Position numbers and translations under genes: made by a program
Shown: in pieces, positions 8,689-17,394 of the stretch
Numbering within the stretch: the first letter of the stretch is position 1
Layout of the letters: each line of letters opens with the position of its first letter
Notes under the pieces: model-generated
The model's input: the letters and a program-made list of their open reading frames with translations, nothing else
Told to the model about the DNA's origin: nothing
The model's database searches: none
DNA from: Halovenus amylolytica
GTDB taxonomy: Archaea > Halobacteriota > Halobacteria > Halobacteriales > Haloarculaceae
Reading direction: 5' to 3'
DNA: 64,000 nt
NCBI GenBank assembly: GCA_004015825.1
Contig: SAYS01000018.1
Location: 1 to 64,000, forward strand

Positions 8689-10833
8689 ATGCTCGAACCG
8701 CTGGTCATCGCCTACGTGGGCGACGAGCACCGAGGGCTCGACCTGATTCAGGCGCTCGACCAGCGGCTCCGGCGCCCGGTTCACCTGCTGACGACGGATG
8801 CAGCGGAGCTCGACGGGCTGCTGACGGAGACAGTCGTCGACGCCGTCGTCTGCGGGATGATCGAGAGTGACGGGCTCCAGACGGTCGTCGACGCCGTCGG
8901 GGCTCACGATCCGGAGATTCCGGTCTGTGATCTGAGCGGCTACGTCGCCGTCGTCCCCGAGGCAGTCTCGCTGTACAAGATCTATCCTGGGGAGAGTCGC
9001 AGCGAGGCAGTAGATACACTCGTTGGGAACGTTCTCGGGTCGTCGACGCGGAGAGAGACCCACGAACCACGGACACTCGGCCAGTATCTGGCACTCGACA
9101 GCGAGTGGATCGTGACCGACTGGGATCCCCGGCTCGCATCCTGGACCGGTGCCACACCGGAGCAGGCTGTCGGGTCGTCACTGTGGGAACTGCTGCCGTC
9201 GTGGGAAGACGCCGAGATCGGGCGACTCTGTCACACAGTGGCCGACGACAGGGAGAGTCAGACGACAGCTGTCTACCACGACCCCGTCTCCCGGTGGTTC
9301 GATCTGCGTGTCATCCCGCTCGAAGCCGGCGGCATCGAGTGTTTTTTCCGGGACGTGACCGACCACCGGGAGTCCGAGCTGGGCGGGGCGACCTTCGAGA
9401 ACATGCTCGAACGGATCACCGACGCCTTCTTCGCGCTGGACAACGAGGATCGGTTCGTCCTGCTCAACAGCGACGCCGAGCAGATTCTGGACGTCGACGC
9501 CGAAGCTGTCACCGGCGTACGGTTCTGGGACGCGTTCCCCGCCGCGATGAGTTCGCGCTTTTACCGGGAGTTCACCGAGGCGATGCAGAGCCAGGAGCCG
9601 ACGAGTTTCGAGGAGCGGTACCGGCCCCGCGACCAGTGGTTCGAGGTCAACGCCTACCCCTCCGAGGACGGCCTCTCGGTCTTTCTACGGGATATTACAG
9701 AGCAGGTCGAACTCCAGCAGAAGCTCGAATCGCTCCACGGCATCACCCGGGAGCTGATCGTCGCGGGGTCGGATGCCGAGATCGCGTCGGGGACGATCGA
9801 CGCGGCAGAAGACGTCCTCGGATTCTCCCTCGTCGCACTCTGGCGGTACAACGACGCCACCGACCGGCTCGATCCGCTTGCCTGGTCCGACGGTATCGAC
9901 GACCGGGTCGGGGAGCTGGAGCCGCTGGGTCGGGACAGCGAGTTCATCTGGGAGGTGTACGAGACCGACGACTCCCGGCTACTCGGCTCTGTCCCGGCCA
10001 CGACACCGACGTCGCACCACCCCGGCAACGTCACCTCGGAGTTGCTCGTGCCGATCGGTGACTACGGCGTTCTCGGTGCCTACGCCGACGAGTGTGATGC
10101 GTTCGACGAGACTGACGCCGACCTGCTCCGCCTGCTCGCGAGCACCGTCGAGTCGGCCTTCGCGCGGACGCTGCGAGAACGCCAGCTCGCACAGCGCAAC
10201 GAGCGGCTCAACGACTTCGCGAGTGTCGTCAGCCACGATCTGCGCAACCCGCTCAACGTGGCCTCTGCACACACCGAACTGGCCCGTGGGACCGACGATG
10301 TCGATCCACACCTCGACAAGATCGACGACTCGCTAACACGGATGGAGGATCTCATCGAGGATCTACTGGCACGGGCACGCGGCGATCAGGATCTCGACCG
10401 CGAGCCGCTCTCGGTCGCAAAAAGTGCCCGCGAGGCCTGGTCAGGCGTCGAGACTGACGGGGCGAGCCTCGAAATCGAGACAGACGCCAGCCTCGACGCC
10501 GACCCAGACAGACTCCAGCAACTGTTCGAGAACCTGGTCCGCAACAGCATCGAACACGGCGGTCAGGGCGTTACTATCCGCGTCGGGACCGCCGAAAACG
10601 GCTTTTTCGTCGCCGACGACGGGGCGGGCATCCCCGAAGACAAACGCGACGAGATCTTCGAGCAGGGCGTCACACACTCCGATTCGGGCACCGGCTACGG
10701 GCTCGCGATCGTGACCGACATCGTCGACGGCCACGGCTGGTCGATCGCCGTCGACGAGAGTCAGTACGGCGGCGCACGGTTCGACATCAAAAACATCCGC
10801 TCGCTCACCGATCCACGGGAAGTACGGTCCTGA
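8689..10833 (+). CDS. Sensor histidine kinase with PAS-PAS-GAF domains
   Basis: 714-residue soluble histidine kinase. In order: an N-terminal alpha/beta unit (about 1-120) shaped like a receiver domain but without the usual phospho-Asp motif; PAS (about 130-225); PAS (about 230-345); a GAF-like segment (about 350-495); the HisKA dimerisation helix with the phospho-acceptor His in ASVVSHDLRNPLN; and the HATPase domain with N-box NLVRNSIEHGG, G1 DDGAGIP and G2 GTGYGLAI. There are no membrane spans, so it senses an internal signal (redox, light or a small ligand). No response regulator is adjacent, which is common for haloarchaeal kinases. Confidence 0.93.
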   Translation: MLEPLVIAYVGDEHRGLDLIQALDQRLRRPVHLLTTDAAELDGLLTETVVDAVVCGMIESDGLQTVVDAVGAHDPEIPVCDLSGYVAVVPEAVSLYKIYPGESRSEAVDTLVGNVLGSSTRRETHEPRTLGQYLALDSEWIVTDWDPRLASWTGATPEQAVGSSLWELLPSWEDAEIGRLCHTVADDRESQTTAVYHDPVSRWFDLRVIPLEAGGIECFFRDVTDHRESELGGATFENMLERITDAFFALDNEDRFVLLNSDAEQILDVDAEAVTGVRFWDAFPAAMSSRFYREFTEAMQSQEPTSFEERYRPRDQWFEVNAYPSEDGLSVFLRDITEQVELQQKLESLHGITRELIVAGSDAEIASGTIDAAEDVLGFSLVALWRYNDATDRLDPLAWSDGIDDRVGELEPLGRDSEFIWEVYETDDSRLLGSVPATTPTSHHPGNVTSELLVPIGDYGVLGAYADECDAFDETDADLLRLLASTVESAFARTLRERQLAQRNERLNDFASVVSHDLRNPLNVASAHTELARGTDDVDPHLDKIDDSLTRMEDLIEDLLARARGDQDLDREPLSVAKSAREAWSGVETDGASLEIETDASLDADPDRLQQLFENLVRNSIEHGGQGVTIRVGTAENGFFVADDGAGIPEDKRDEIFEQGVTHSDSGTGYGLAIVTDIVDGHGWSIAVDESQYGGARFDIKNIRSLTDPREVRS

Positions 10834-11037
10834 ATCGCTGTTTTCGGCCGAGTTCGAACGTCTACGTCGCCTGTAGTGGCACGGCTGTCTGAAGGGGGAG
10901 CCCACTAATAAACCAGTGAGCGCTATATAGAACGCCGGCGTGAGGTGTTTCTGCGTCGAAGATCGCGTAGACAACGTATTTTGTTGGTGCGTCGGCGATT
11001 CGCCACGTTCAACCCCCTGTCTCCCCAACGAGAGGGT

Positions 11038-11823
11038 ATGGGAAAGAAGGATATGTACTACAACAAGGCCAAACAGCAGGGCTATCGTGCCCGGTCGGCC
11101 TACAAACTCCAGCAGTTAGACGAGACGACGGGGCTGCTCGGCGAGGGGAACACCGTCGTCGACCTGGGTGCGGCACCCGGCGGCTGGCTGCAGGTCGCCG
11201 CCGAGCGTGTCGGCCCGAACGGAACGGTCGTCGGCGTCGACCGCCAGAACATCAGTGATCTCGACGATCCCGAGGCGACTGTCGAGTACATCCGTGGCGA
11301 CATCACGGAGGAGCGCACCATCGAGTTGATCCGGGAGACACTCGGCGTCGAGGACGGGGAGACGCCCGTCGACGTGGTCGTCTCGGATATGGCACCGAAC
11401 ATGAGCGGCGAGTACGATCTGGACCACGCTCGATCTGTGCATCTCGCACGACAGGCGTTCGAACTCGCCACCGAAGTGCTCGACGCCGGCGGCGATCTCG
11501 CTGTCAAGGTGTTCGACGGTCGTGATCTGACGACGCTCGAAGCCGACATCGACGAGGAGTTCGAGTACGTCCGCCAGGTGCGCCCGGACGCCTCGCGAGA
11601 CTCCTCCTCTGAACTGTATCTCGTCGCCAAGAACCGCCTGACGGGGCCGGTTCGGCCGGGCGACGAACTCACCGTCGAGATCGAAGACGTCGGCGACGAG
11701 GGTGACGGTATCGCGAAAGTCGACGGCTTCACCGTCTTCGTCTCGGGTGCGAGCGAGGGTGAGACAGTCGACGTCGTCGTCGACGAGGTGAAACCACGCT
11801 TTGCCTTCGCCGACCCACAATAA
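11038..11823 (+). CDS. rlmE: 23S rRNA 2'-O-ribose methyltransferase RlmE (FtsJ/RrmJ) with TRAM domain
   Basis: SAM-dependent methyltransferase expected to methylate the ribose of the uridine equivalent to U2552 in the A-loop of 23S rRNA. The K-D-K-E tetrad is visible in RARSAYKL, VVSDMAPN, LAVKVFDG and SSELYLVAKN. The SAM loop is VVDLGAAPGGW. About 60 C-terminal residues (VRPGDELTVEIEDVGDEGDG onward) form a TRAM RNA-binding domain, absent from bacterial RlmE but usual in haloarchaeal ones. The start is the ATG at 11038 (MGKKDMYYNKAK). The gene overlaps the next one by one base (TAATG), suggesting coupling. Confidence 0.95.
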   Translation: MGKKDMYYNKAKQQGYRARSAYKLQQLDETTGLLGEGNTVVDLGAAPGGWLQVAAERVGPNGTVVGVDRQNISDLDDPEATVEYIRGDITEERTIELIRETLGVEDGETPVDVVVSDMAPNMSGEYDLDHARSVHLARQAFELATEVLDAGGDLAVKVFDGRDLTTLEADIDEEFEYVRQVRPDASRDSSSELYLVAKNRLTGPVRPGDELTVEIEDVGDEGDGIAKVDGFTVFVSGASEGETVDVVVDEVKPRFAFADPQ

Positions 11824-12833
11824 TGCCCGAGACGGGGAAGATCGACCGGTCGTTTTTCGAGGAGTACATCGCATCCAGACTGGGAGCGGCACGGTCCGAT
11901 ATCGCGAAAGGACCCAAACACGGCGTCGACTTCGGGGTTATCGAGGCCGGTGCGCACGCCGTCGCGGTCGCGACCGACCCGATCTCGATGCTCCCGGCGA
12001 TCGGACTCGAACGCGCCGGCCGTTTCGCGACAGATATCGTGCTCGCAGACGTGGCCGTCTCCGGACTCACACCGACACACCTCGCCGTCTCGTTTTCGCT
12101 CCCGCCGGAGCTGTCCGACGAGGAGTTCGCACAGTTCTGGCGTGGTGTCGACGAAGAGTGTTCGGAACTCGGCGTCGGAATCGTGACCGGTCACACTGCA
12201 CGGTACGAGGGCTGTCAGCTCCCCTGGGTCGGCCACGGTACCGCACTCGCAGTCGGCGATCCGGAACAGTTGCTGTATCCGGACGGAGCCAGCCCCGGTG
12301 ATCGGGTACTCGTCACGAAGGGGCCGGCAGTCGAATCGGTCGGGCTGCTGACGACGCTGTTTCCCGACCAGATCGATCTCCCGGAAGAGCAGCTGGCGAC
12401 AGCACAGGCACGCCTCGACGAGACCGACTCCGTCCGTGATGCGCGTGCTGTCGCCGAAGCCGGCGGTGTGACGGCGATGCACGACGCGACGGAGGGCGGT
12501 CTGCTCGGGGCCTTTCACGAGATGGCCGACAGTGCGGGTGTCCAGTTCAGTATCGATTCGTCGTCGATCCCAGTCCGCCCTGGCGTCGCTGACGCCTGCG
12601 AGCGTCTGGGGATGGACCCCTGGCGGGCGACGACCGCCGGGACACTCGTCGTGACTGTCGATCCCGACAGTGTGGGAGCTGTCGTCACGGCGCTCGAAGA
12701 CCGGGGGACAGCCGTCGGTGTCGCCGGACGAGTCGAGGCTGGCAACGGTGTCGTCTTCGATGGCGAGCGAACGTCGCCCCCTGCTGGGGACGCCTCCTGG
12801 CCGGTGTACGAACGGCTGCTCGATGACTCGTGA
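11823..12833 (+). CDS. AIR synthase-related / HypE-like protein
   Basis: 336-residue protein of the PurM/SelD/ThiL/HypE ATP-binding superfamily. The first half has the ATP-site pattern ATDPISMLPAIGLERAGRF followed by VLADVAVSGLTPTH; the second half has ATEGGLLGAFHEMADSAGV and the closing GTLVVTVDPD. It is closest to archaeal 'AIR synthase family' proteins related to HypE, not to true PurM or ThiL, and no hydrogenase genes are nearby, so the reaction is unknown. It overlaps rlmE by one base and probably shares its transcript. Confidence 0.85.
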   Translation: MPETGKIDRSFFEEYIASRLGAARSDIAKGPKHGVDFGVIEAGAHAVAVATDPISMLPAIGLERAGRFATDIVLADVAVSGLTPTHLAVSFSLPPELSDEEFAQFWRGVDEECSELGVGIVTGHTARYEGCQLPWVGHGTALAVGDPEQLLYPDGASPGDRVLVTKGPAVESVGLLTTLFPDQIDLPEEQLATAQARLDETDSVRDARAVAEAGGVTAMHDATEGGLLGAFHEMADSAGVQFSIDSSSIPVRPGVADACERLGMDPWRATTAGTLVVTVDPDSVGAVVTALEDRGTAVGVAGRVEAGNGVVFDGERTSPPAGDASWPVYERLLDDS

Positions 12834-13007
12834 AGGCCTCTGTGAACCGTGCTCCGGTCGGCGTCGACAATGTGAGTGATAATAGACAATTACCGGGAAA
12901 TACGAGGAACGTATCACGTCCGATGGGGCCGCTTCGAGAGTGTCGAACATGATTCTCGATAGAGAAGAATAGCACTGTTTTTCACCGTACAGGGTGACAG
13001 GGTATGC

Positions 13008-13622
13008 ATGAGTCAGGTTGCTGACGAGCTGACGGCATCGATCGAAACAGATCTGTTGATTACGGTTTCCGGGCCGCCGGGCTGTGGTGCGACGACGCTG
13101 TGTCGGCGGCTCTCGGAGGCGATCGACTGTCCGTACATCTCCGGGGGAGATATCTTTCGGGAGGTCGCCGAGAAACACGACCTCACACTCACACAGCTCA
13201 CAGCGAAGGCCCAGGAGTCCGACGAGTTCGACCGTGCGCTCGACAAACGCATCCGTACGATCGGGGAAAAGTGGGGCAACTCGGAGAAACCCTGCATCAT
13301 CGAATCCCGTCTCGCCGGCTGGCTGGCCGGCAACCACGCCGACCTCCGGATCCGGCTCGATGCGCCGACCGAGATCCGGAAAGAACGCGTCAGCGGTCGC
13401 GAGGAGACGGTCGCAGAGATGCAGGTCCGGGAGGTCGGTGAGGCACAGCGGTACGACAACTACTACGAGATCGATGTCGAGGATCGAGAGCTGTACGACA
13501 TCCAGCTGAATACGGCACGCTGGAGCAAACAGGGCGTGTTCGAGATTATCCGTGCAGCGATCGAGCAGTACGACGAAAATGAGGACGAAGGTGCGTTCGA
13601 AACGCCCGAGATCCCCCTCTGA
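13008..13622 (+). CDS. cmk: Cytidylate kinase (archaeal Cmk)
   Basis: Phosphorylates CMP/dCMP with ATP in pyrimidine nucleotide metabolism. The P-loop GPPGCGATTL lacks the usual Lys, a known trait of archaeal CMP kinases. The NMP-binding ISGGDIFREVAE follows, then ESRLAGWLAG and the LID-like region RVSGREE. At 204 residues it is slightly longer than the usual 180-195, with an acidic tail. It stands alone; the next gene is convergent and starts 177 bases away on the other strand. ATG at 13008 is used; another ATG at 13004 is out of frame. Confidence 0.93.
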   Translation: MSQVADELTASIETDLLITVSGPPGCGATTLCRRLSEAIDCPYISGGDIFREVAEKHDLTLTQLTAKAQESDEFDRALDKRIRTIGEKWGNSEKPCIIESRLAGWLAGNHADLRIRLDAPTEIRKERVSGREETVAEMQVREVGEAQRYDNYYEIDVEDRELYDIQLNTARWSKQGVFEIIRAAIEQYDENEDEGAFETPEIPL

Positions 13623-13628
13623 ATTCCC

Positions 13629-13799
13629 CTACAGTTCCACGACGCCGATCTCCAGTTCGTCCGCACAGATCGGACAATCGAACCGCTGTTCGAACTCCTT
13701 GCAGTGACTGTGAACCGCCTTCCCACAGGTGCCACAGATCGTCGTTTCGTCATCGCGGATTGTTTCCTGACAGGTTGTACAGCGCTTGTTTATGAGCAT
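13629..13799 (-). CDS. Zinc-finger microprotein (cross-brace Cys/His pattern)
   Basis: A 56-residue protein, easily missed because of its size. The metal-ligand pattern is C7xxC10, C22xxC25, H30/H32-C33, C42xxC45 (RCTTC, ICGTCGKAVHSHC, CPIC). The spacing, four Cys then His-x2-Cys then CxxC, is that of a treble-clef/cross-brace finger as in PHD or RING-type domains. Stop and start are clean, and the ATG at 13799 is followed upstream by an AT-rich promoter region. It is convergent with cmk (7 bp gap). Haloarchaea have many 40-70-residue zinc-finger microproteins; the function of this one is unknown, plausibly protein or nucleic-acid binding. Confidence 0.8.
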   Translation of the reverse strand: MLINKRCTTCQETIRDDETTICGTCGKAVHSHCKEFEQRFDCPICADELEIGVVEL

Positions 13800-13992
13800 T
13801 AATGATCCCCCCTGTATGTAACTAGACTGAATTTAACTGGAATAAATGTTTTCTAGTTTTCACTGATCTATACGCTGGAATATACGTTCGAGCGATGTAT
13901 AAACCGCTCTATCGGCCGTGATAAAGAATCTCTAGCGATTATCGCAGAGGTAGGCAGAAACGAACTATTCAGCCTCCGACATTTGTCAGACG

Positions 13993-14000
13993 TATATAAA
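13993..14000 (+). promoter_or_regulatory. TATA box ahead of the EamA transporter region
   Basis: TATATAAA in an AT-rich gap. Transcription would start near 14022, which is next to the ATG of a mini-ORF at 14024 and about 62 nt before the GTG of the transporter. Confidence 0.6.
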
Positions 14001-14023
14001 ACGGCTAACCATATCAGATCTCG

Positions 14024-14077
14024 ATGAGAGAGTTGCAGGAAGACCGGCAATCGCTTCCGGATGGGCTGTCAAACTGA
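14024..14077 (+). CDS. Possible leaderless 17-residue upstream ORF
   Basis: ATG at 14024 lies at the expected transcription start for the TATA box at 13993 and opens a 17-codon frame (MRELQEDRQSLPDGLSN) ending TGA at 14075. The transporter GTG at 14086 follows 8 bases later. It could be a regulatory leader peptide or simply transcribed UTR. No codon-usage support is possible at this size. Confidence 0.3.
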   Translation: MRELQEDRQSLPDGLSN

Positions 14078-14085
14078 TCCTGTCT

Positions 14086-14979
14086 GTGAGATTCAGAAAC
14101 GCCGTGTTGTTCGTCGTGCTGGCTGCGGTGTGGGGGAGTGCCTTTACCGCGATCAAAGCCGGGCTGTCCTACTTTCCGCCGGTACTGTTCGCCGCGTTCA
14201 GATACGATCTGGCCGGTGTGATCATGCTCGGCTACGCTGCCTACGCGACCAACCGGTGGCGGCCCCGGGGTCGCGAGGAGTGGGTCGTCGTCGGAATCGG
14301 GGGAGTCTTTCTGATCGCCGCCTACCACGCCCTGCTGTTCGTCGGCGAACAGGGGACCACGAGTGCGGCCGCCGCCATCGTCGTGAGTCTCTCGCCAATT
14401 CTCACGACCGCGTTCGCGCGAGGACTGCTTCCCGACGAGCGACTCACGCCAGTCGGCGTCGCTGGACTGCTCGTCGGCTTCGTCGGCGTCGTCATCCTGA
14501 GCGATCCGGATCCCAGTAACCTCACCGACAGCCGGACGATCTCGCTGTTTCTGATCTTTCTGGCGACGTGTGCGTTCGCCCTCGGAAGCGTGCTCACCCG
14601 CCGCCAGGAGACCGCCCTCCCGATCGAAACGATGGAAGCGTGGTCGATGGTGCTCGGTGCAGCACTGATGCACGGCGCGAGTTTCGGGCTGGCGGAGTCG
14701 GCGGCGGAGATCGAGTGGACAGCGGAGGCGATCCTCGCACTGTTCTATCTCGCCGTCGTCGCGAGTGCGATCGGCTTCCTGATCTACTTCGATCTCCTCG
14801 ACCGTCTCGGCCCCATCGAGATCAATCTCGTCTCGTATGCGGCCCCCATCGCAGCCGCGGTGACGGGACTGATCGTCCTCGGGGAGACACCGACGGTCGC
14901 GACAGCGGCCGGCTTCGGCTGTATCCTGTGTGGGTTCGCCCTGATAAAACGCCGGGCGATCCGGTCGAGACTGTTCTGA
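14086..14979 (+). CDS. EamA/DMT-family transporter
   Basis: Drug/metabolite-transporter superfamily protein with two EamA repeats and ten predicted membrane helices over 297 residues. The first helix VLFVVLAAVWGSAFTAIKAG is the family's signature opening; the second repeat begins near residue 150 (ISLFLIFLATCAFALGSVL). The family exports amino acids, nucleobases or other metabolites, so the substrate cannot be assigned. The start is GTG at 14086, giving the standard length. A possible upstream mini-ORF lies between promoter and start. Confidence 0.9.
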   Translation: MRFRNAVLFVVLAAVWGSAFTAIKAGLSYFPPVLFAAFRYDLAGVIMLGYAAYATNRWRPRGREEWVVVGIGGVFLIAAYHALLFVGEQGTTSAAAAIVVSLSPILTTAFARGLLPDERLTPVGVAGLLVGFVGVVILSDPDPSNLTDSRTISLFLIFLATCAFALGSVLTRRQETALPIETMEAWSMVLGAALMHGASFGLAESAAEIEWTAEAILALFYLAVVASAIGFLIYFDLLDRLGPIEINLVSYAAPIAAAVTGLIVLGETPTVATAAGFGCILCGFALIKRRAIRSRLF

Positions 14980-15007
14980 ACACTGCTGGGGACAGCGCGA
15001 GCGCGGG

Positions 15008-15349
15008 TCAGGCCGACAGTTCGGCTTCGAGTTCGCCGCGGTCCTCGAGTTCGTCGAGGATGTCGCTGCCGCCGACGAACTCGCCGTCGACGAACGTCTG
15101 TGGGATCGTCTCCCAGCCACTGTGGGCTTCGAGCGCCGTGCGGTACTCGTCGAGGGATTCGAGTACGTCGACCGTCTCGACGTCCTCGCGGTACTGTTTG
15201 ATCAGGCCGAGGGCGTTCCGGGAGTAGCCACACTGTGGCATGTGCTCTGTGCCTTTCATGAACAGCACGACGTCGTTGTCTTCGATTGCACTGTCGACGC
15301 GTTCGGTGACCTCTTCCTGTGAGAGATCGGAGCCGGGTGTGAACGTCAT
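15008..15349 (-). CDS. Monothiol glutaredoxin (Grx4/GrxD-like)
   Basis: 113-residue monothiol glutaredoxin. The active site is C40-G-Y-S (KGTEHMPQCGYSRN), followed by TIPQTFVDGEFVGGSDIL, the cis-Pro and glutathione-site signature. The class with the K-G-T-x-x-x-P-x-C-G motif carries or delivers Fe-S clusters more than it reduces disulfides; haloarchaea use gamma-glutamylcysteine in place of glutathione, so the bound thiol may differ. The start at 15349 removes 16 unsupported codons. It is divergent from the small membrane protein gene, with a shared AT-rich promoter region. Confidence 0.9.
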   Translation of the reverse strand: MTFTPGSDLSQEEVTERVDSAIEDNDVVLFMKGTEHMPQCGYSRNALGLIKQYREDVETVDVLESLDEYRTALEAHSGWETIPQTFVDGEFVGGSDILDELEDRGELEAELSA

Positions 15350-15444
15350 ACCCGTAGTTTGGTTTGCAGTAGCAAAAGCCCTGTCACACCTCGGCACCGA
15401 GTCGATAGTTCTATATTTGAGATTCTGTAAGGTGCACGTAGAGA

Positions 15445-15699
15445 ATGCTCGACAAACTCGCGGACAAGTTCAGCCCGAAAGTGGCCGCACTGCTCGCCCT
15501 GCCAGTCCTGCTCGTCCTGTCGATGCCGTTTGCGTTCATCACCGGGGCATTCAGCATCATCATGACGGACAACGTCACCGTCGGCTGGACCGTCGGAATC
15601 GTCGTCGCGACGATTTTCGGCCTCTGGGCGAGCTTCGGAATGTACAAACTCTCCAGTGAAGTCCAGGAAGAGAAAGGCGCAGAAGACGTCGCTTACTGA
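15445..15699 (+). CDS. Small two-helix membrane protein
   Basis: 84-residue protein with two membrane helices (about residues 14-38 and 46-66), a short basic N-terminus (LADKFSPKV) and an acidic C-terminus. The ATG at 15445 lies about 30 nt after TATATTT (15411-15417), fitting a leaderless or near-leaderless transcript. I do not recognise the family; function unknown. Confidence 0.75.
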   Translation: MLDKLADKFSPKVAALLALPVLLVLSMPFAFITGAFSIIMTDNVTVGWTVGIVVATIFGLWASFGMYKLSSEVQEEKGAEDVAY

Positions 15700-15929
15700 C
15701 ACCGACAGATTCTAGCGGATCGTAACACGACAGCGGCGATCAGAGGAGCGGTTTTACGAGGTGGTGGTGTCGGATTCCGAGGGGGCTTCGGTCGGGGGGA
15801 CCAAGGATCCCGGCAAGGGTTCGCTGGTGGGGAGAGCCGATTGTCAGACAGCGGGGTGGTGGCCCCGGTAGTATGTAGCAGGGCCATATTTAAAACCCCT
15901 GCCGAGTGTTTCAGAACGAGAAACAGCGG
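15700..15929. other. Intergenic region, possibly holding a small RNA
   Basis: No credible gene. The stretch is rich in G on the + strand (C on the -). A good minus-strand TATA-like box (TTTTAAATAT, 15886-15895) would start a transcript near 15862 running to about 15700, towards the stop of the membrane protein. GGGGCC...CCCC and ACCAGCGAACC/GG.TTCGCTGGT-type complementarities suggest folding. It does not match SRP, RNase P or tRNA signatures I know. Confidence 0.3.
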
Positions 15930-16862
15930 TCACTGCCCGATAACTGTCTCGGCGAACTCGGCGAGGTTCGGACCGCTCGGGGAGACGACGACGTGGTCGA
16001 CACCCATCGCGTCGAGGCTGTCGAAGTACGACCGGAACCACTCCACACCGGCGCGATACCCCTGGTGAATCGGCTGTGGATCGGCAGTCGGATCGTCGGC
16101 GAGTTCGGTCCGGACGGCCATCGCGTACGGCTTCTCGCCGGCAACCTCGCGCCAATCTGCGAGATACGATTCCAGGGTCTGTTCGGGCAGGTGGTAGAAC
16201 AGCCAGCCGTCGCCGTGGTCACCGAGCCAGGATAGTTCCTGTCTGGCGTGGCCGGTCGGCAACAGCGGGATCGTCTCGGCGGTGGGTTTCGGAACGAGAT
16301 CGAGATTGCCGTCGAGCGTCCCCGACGGGCCGTCGAGTTCGGGAAACTCCTCGCGCCAGAGCGTCCGCAGCCACCGGACGCTCTCGCGGAACAGTTCGCC
16401 CCGCTCCCCCTCGTCGACCCCGAAGGCGGCGTACTCCGGGTCGCGGTCACCGGTCGCGACACCGAGCACCAGTCGGCCGTCGGAGAGGCGGTCGATCGTC
16501 GCCGCGCTTTTTGCGACGTGGATGGGATGCCGCAGGGACAGGACGATACTCGCAGTCCCGAGTGCGATCTCGTCGGTGTGCGCAGCGACGTGGCTCAACC
16601 ACGGCCAGGTGTCGAACACCTGTCCGGCGTCGCCGAAGCTGGGCCAGTACAGCGGGACGTCCCGCGCCCAGAGCCCGTCGAAACCGAGCTCTTCGGCGCG
16701 GGTGGCGAGTTCGAGTTCACGCTCGACCACCGGTGGTGTCCGCTCCGTGTCGGGGTCACGGGCTGGCGCACCACCGCCGCTGATCGGAAAGCCGACGCCG
16801 AAGGTGAGATCGTCGCCATCGAACAGCCGCCGGTAACCAGCGTTCGCGTGGGGTTCGGTCAC
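15930..16862 (-). CDS. LLM-class flavin-dependent oxidoreductase
   Basis: 310-residue luciferase-like monooxygenase-family TIM barrel using FMN or F420. Family marks: N-terminal FGVGFPISG, ELATRAEELGFDGLWARDVP, IALGTASIVLSLRHPIHVAK (the typical TAxxxxPxRHP segment) and RLVLGVATGDRDPEY. Length is standard for the TIGR03571-type group of putative monooxygenases; substrate unknown. It is divergent from the lipoprotein gene at 16943. Confidence 0.9.
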   Translation of the reverse strand: MTEPHANAGYRRLFDGDDLTFGVGFPISGGGAPARDPDTERTPPVVERELELATRAEELGFDGLWARDVPLYWPSFGDAGQVFDTWPWLSHVAAHTDEIALGTASIVLSLRHPIHVAKSAATIDRLSDGRLVLGVATGDRDPEYAAFGVDEGERGELFRESVRWLRTLWREEFPELDGPSGTLDGNLDLVPKPTAETIPLLPTGHARQELSWLGDHGDGWLFYHLPEQTLESYLADWREVAGEKPYAMAVRTELADDPTADPQPIHQGYRAGVEWFRSYFDSLDAMGVDHVVVSPSGPNLAEFAETVIGQ

Positions 16863-16942
16863 GGTTTCACTTGCAAACCGGGCCCCAAACCGTTGTCGGG
16901 GCCGGTGCGTGTACTTATCTTTCCCCGATGCGTACAGCTATC

Positions 16943-17353
16943 ATGAATCGGCGGGCGTTCGTCCTCGCGAGTAGCAGTCTCTACGCGGGTCTGTCGGGCT
17001 GTCTCGGTGACAGCGGGGGCGAGGAGGAAGAACCCACGAACGAATCGGCGCAGTCACCACTCAGAGAGGTCACGGTCGACAGCGAGTATCTCCTGGTCGA
17101 ACGGGAGGCGCTGGTGGCCGAAGACGACGCCACCTTCGTCACTGTGAGTGTCAAAAACACGTCACAGTCAGTCAGAGAGGCGACGATCCGTCTGCAGATG
17201 CGCGACGAAGACAGGAATCCAGTCGGGACTGAGTACACCACGCCGTCGGGACCGATCGAAGCGCAGGAGACGGTCACGGTTCGGATCGATCTCGACGAAC
17301 GACCCGACCAGGTCGGCGGCTACGACCTCGAAGTGACAGAGCGAGCGCTGTAA
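16943..17353 (+). CDS. Tat-exported lipoprotein
   Basis: 136-residue secreted lipoprotein. The N-terminus MNRRAFVLASSSLYAGLSGC has a twin-arginine pair and a lipobox LSGC, so it should be exported by Tat and anchored by lipid at the Cys. A short acidic linker follows, then a single beta-sandwich (about 90 residues; VTVSVKNTSQSVREATIRLQM), resembling haloarchaeal FxLYD/CARDB-like extracellular domains. An ATG at 16928 (5 codons earlier) is an alternative start. Function unknown. Confidence 0.8.
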   Translation: MNRRAFVLASSSLYAGLSGCLGDSGGEEEEPTNESAQSPLREVTVDSEYLLVEREALVAEDDATFVTVSVKNTSQSVREATIRLQMRDEDRNPVGTEYTTPSGPIEAQETVTVRIDLDERPDQVGGYDLEVTERAL

Positions 17354-17394
17354 CTGCCACTGTTTTATTGATGGCTCCACTCGGCATAGTAGAT

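Noticed and set aside
11100..13337. A 745-codon minus frame spanning rlmE, the AIR synthase-like gene and cmk
   Set aside because: It crosses three well-supported + strand genes and its own sequence is low-complexity (Ser/Thr/Arg).
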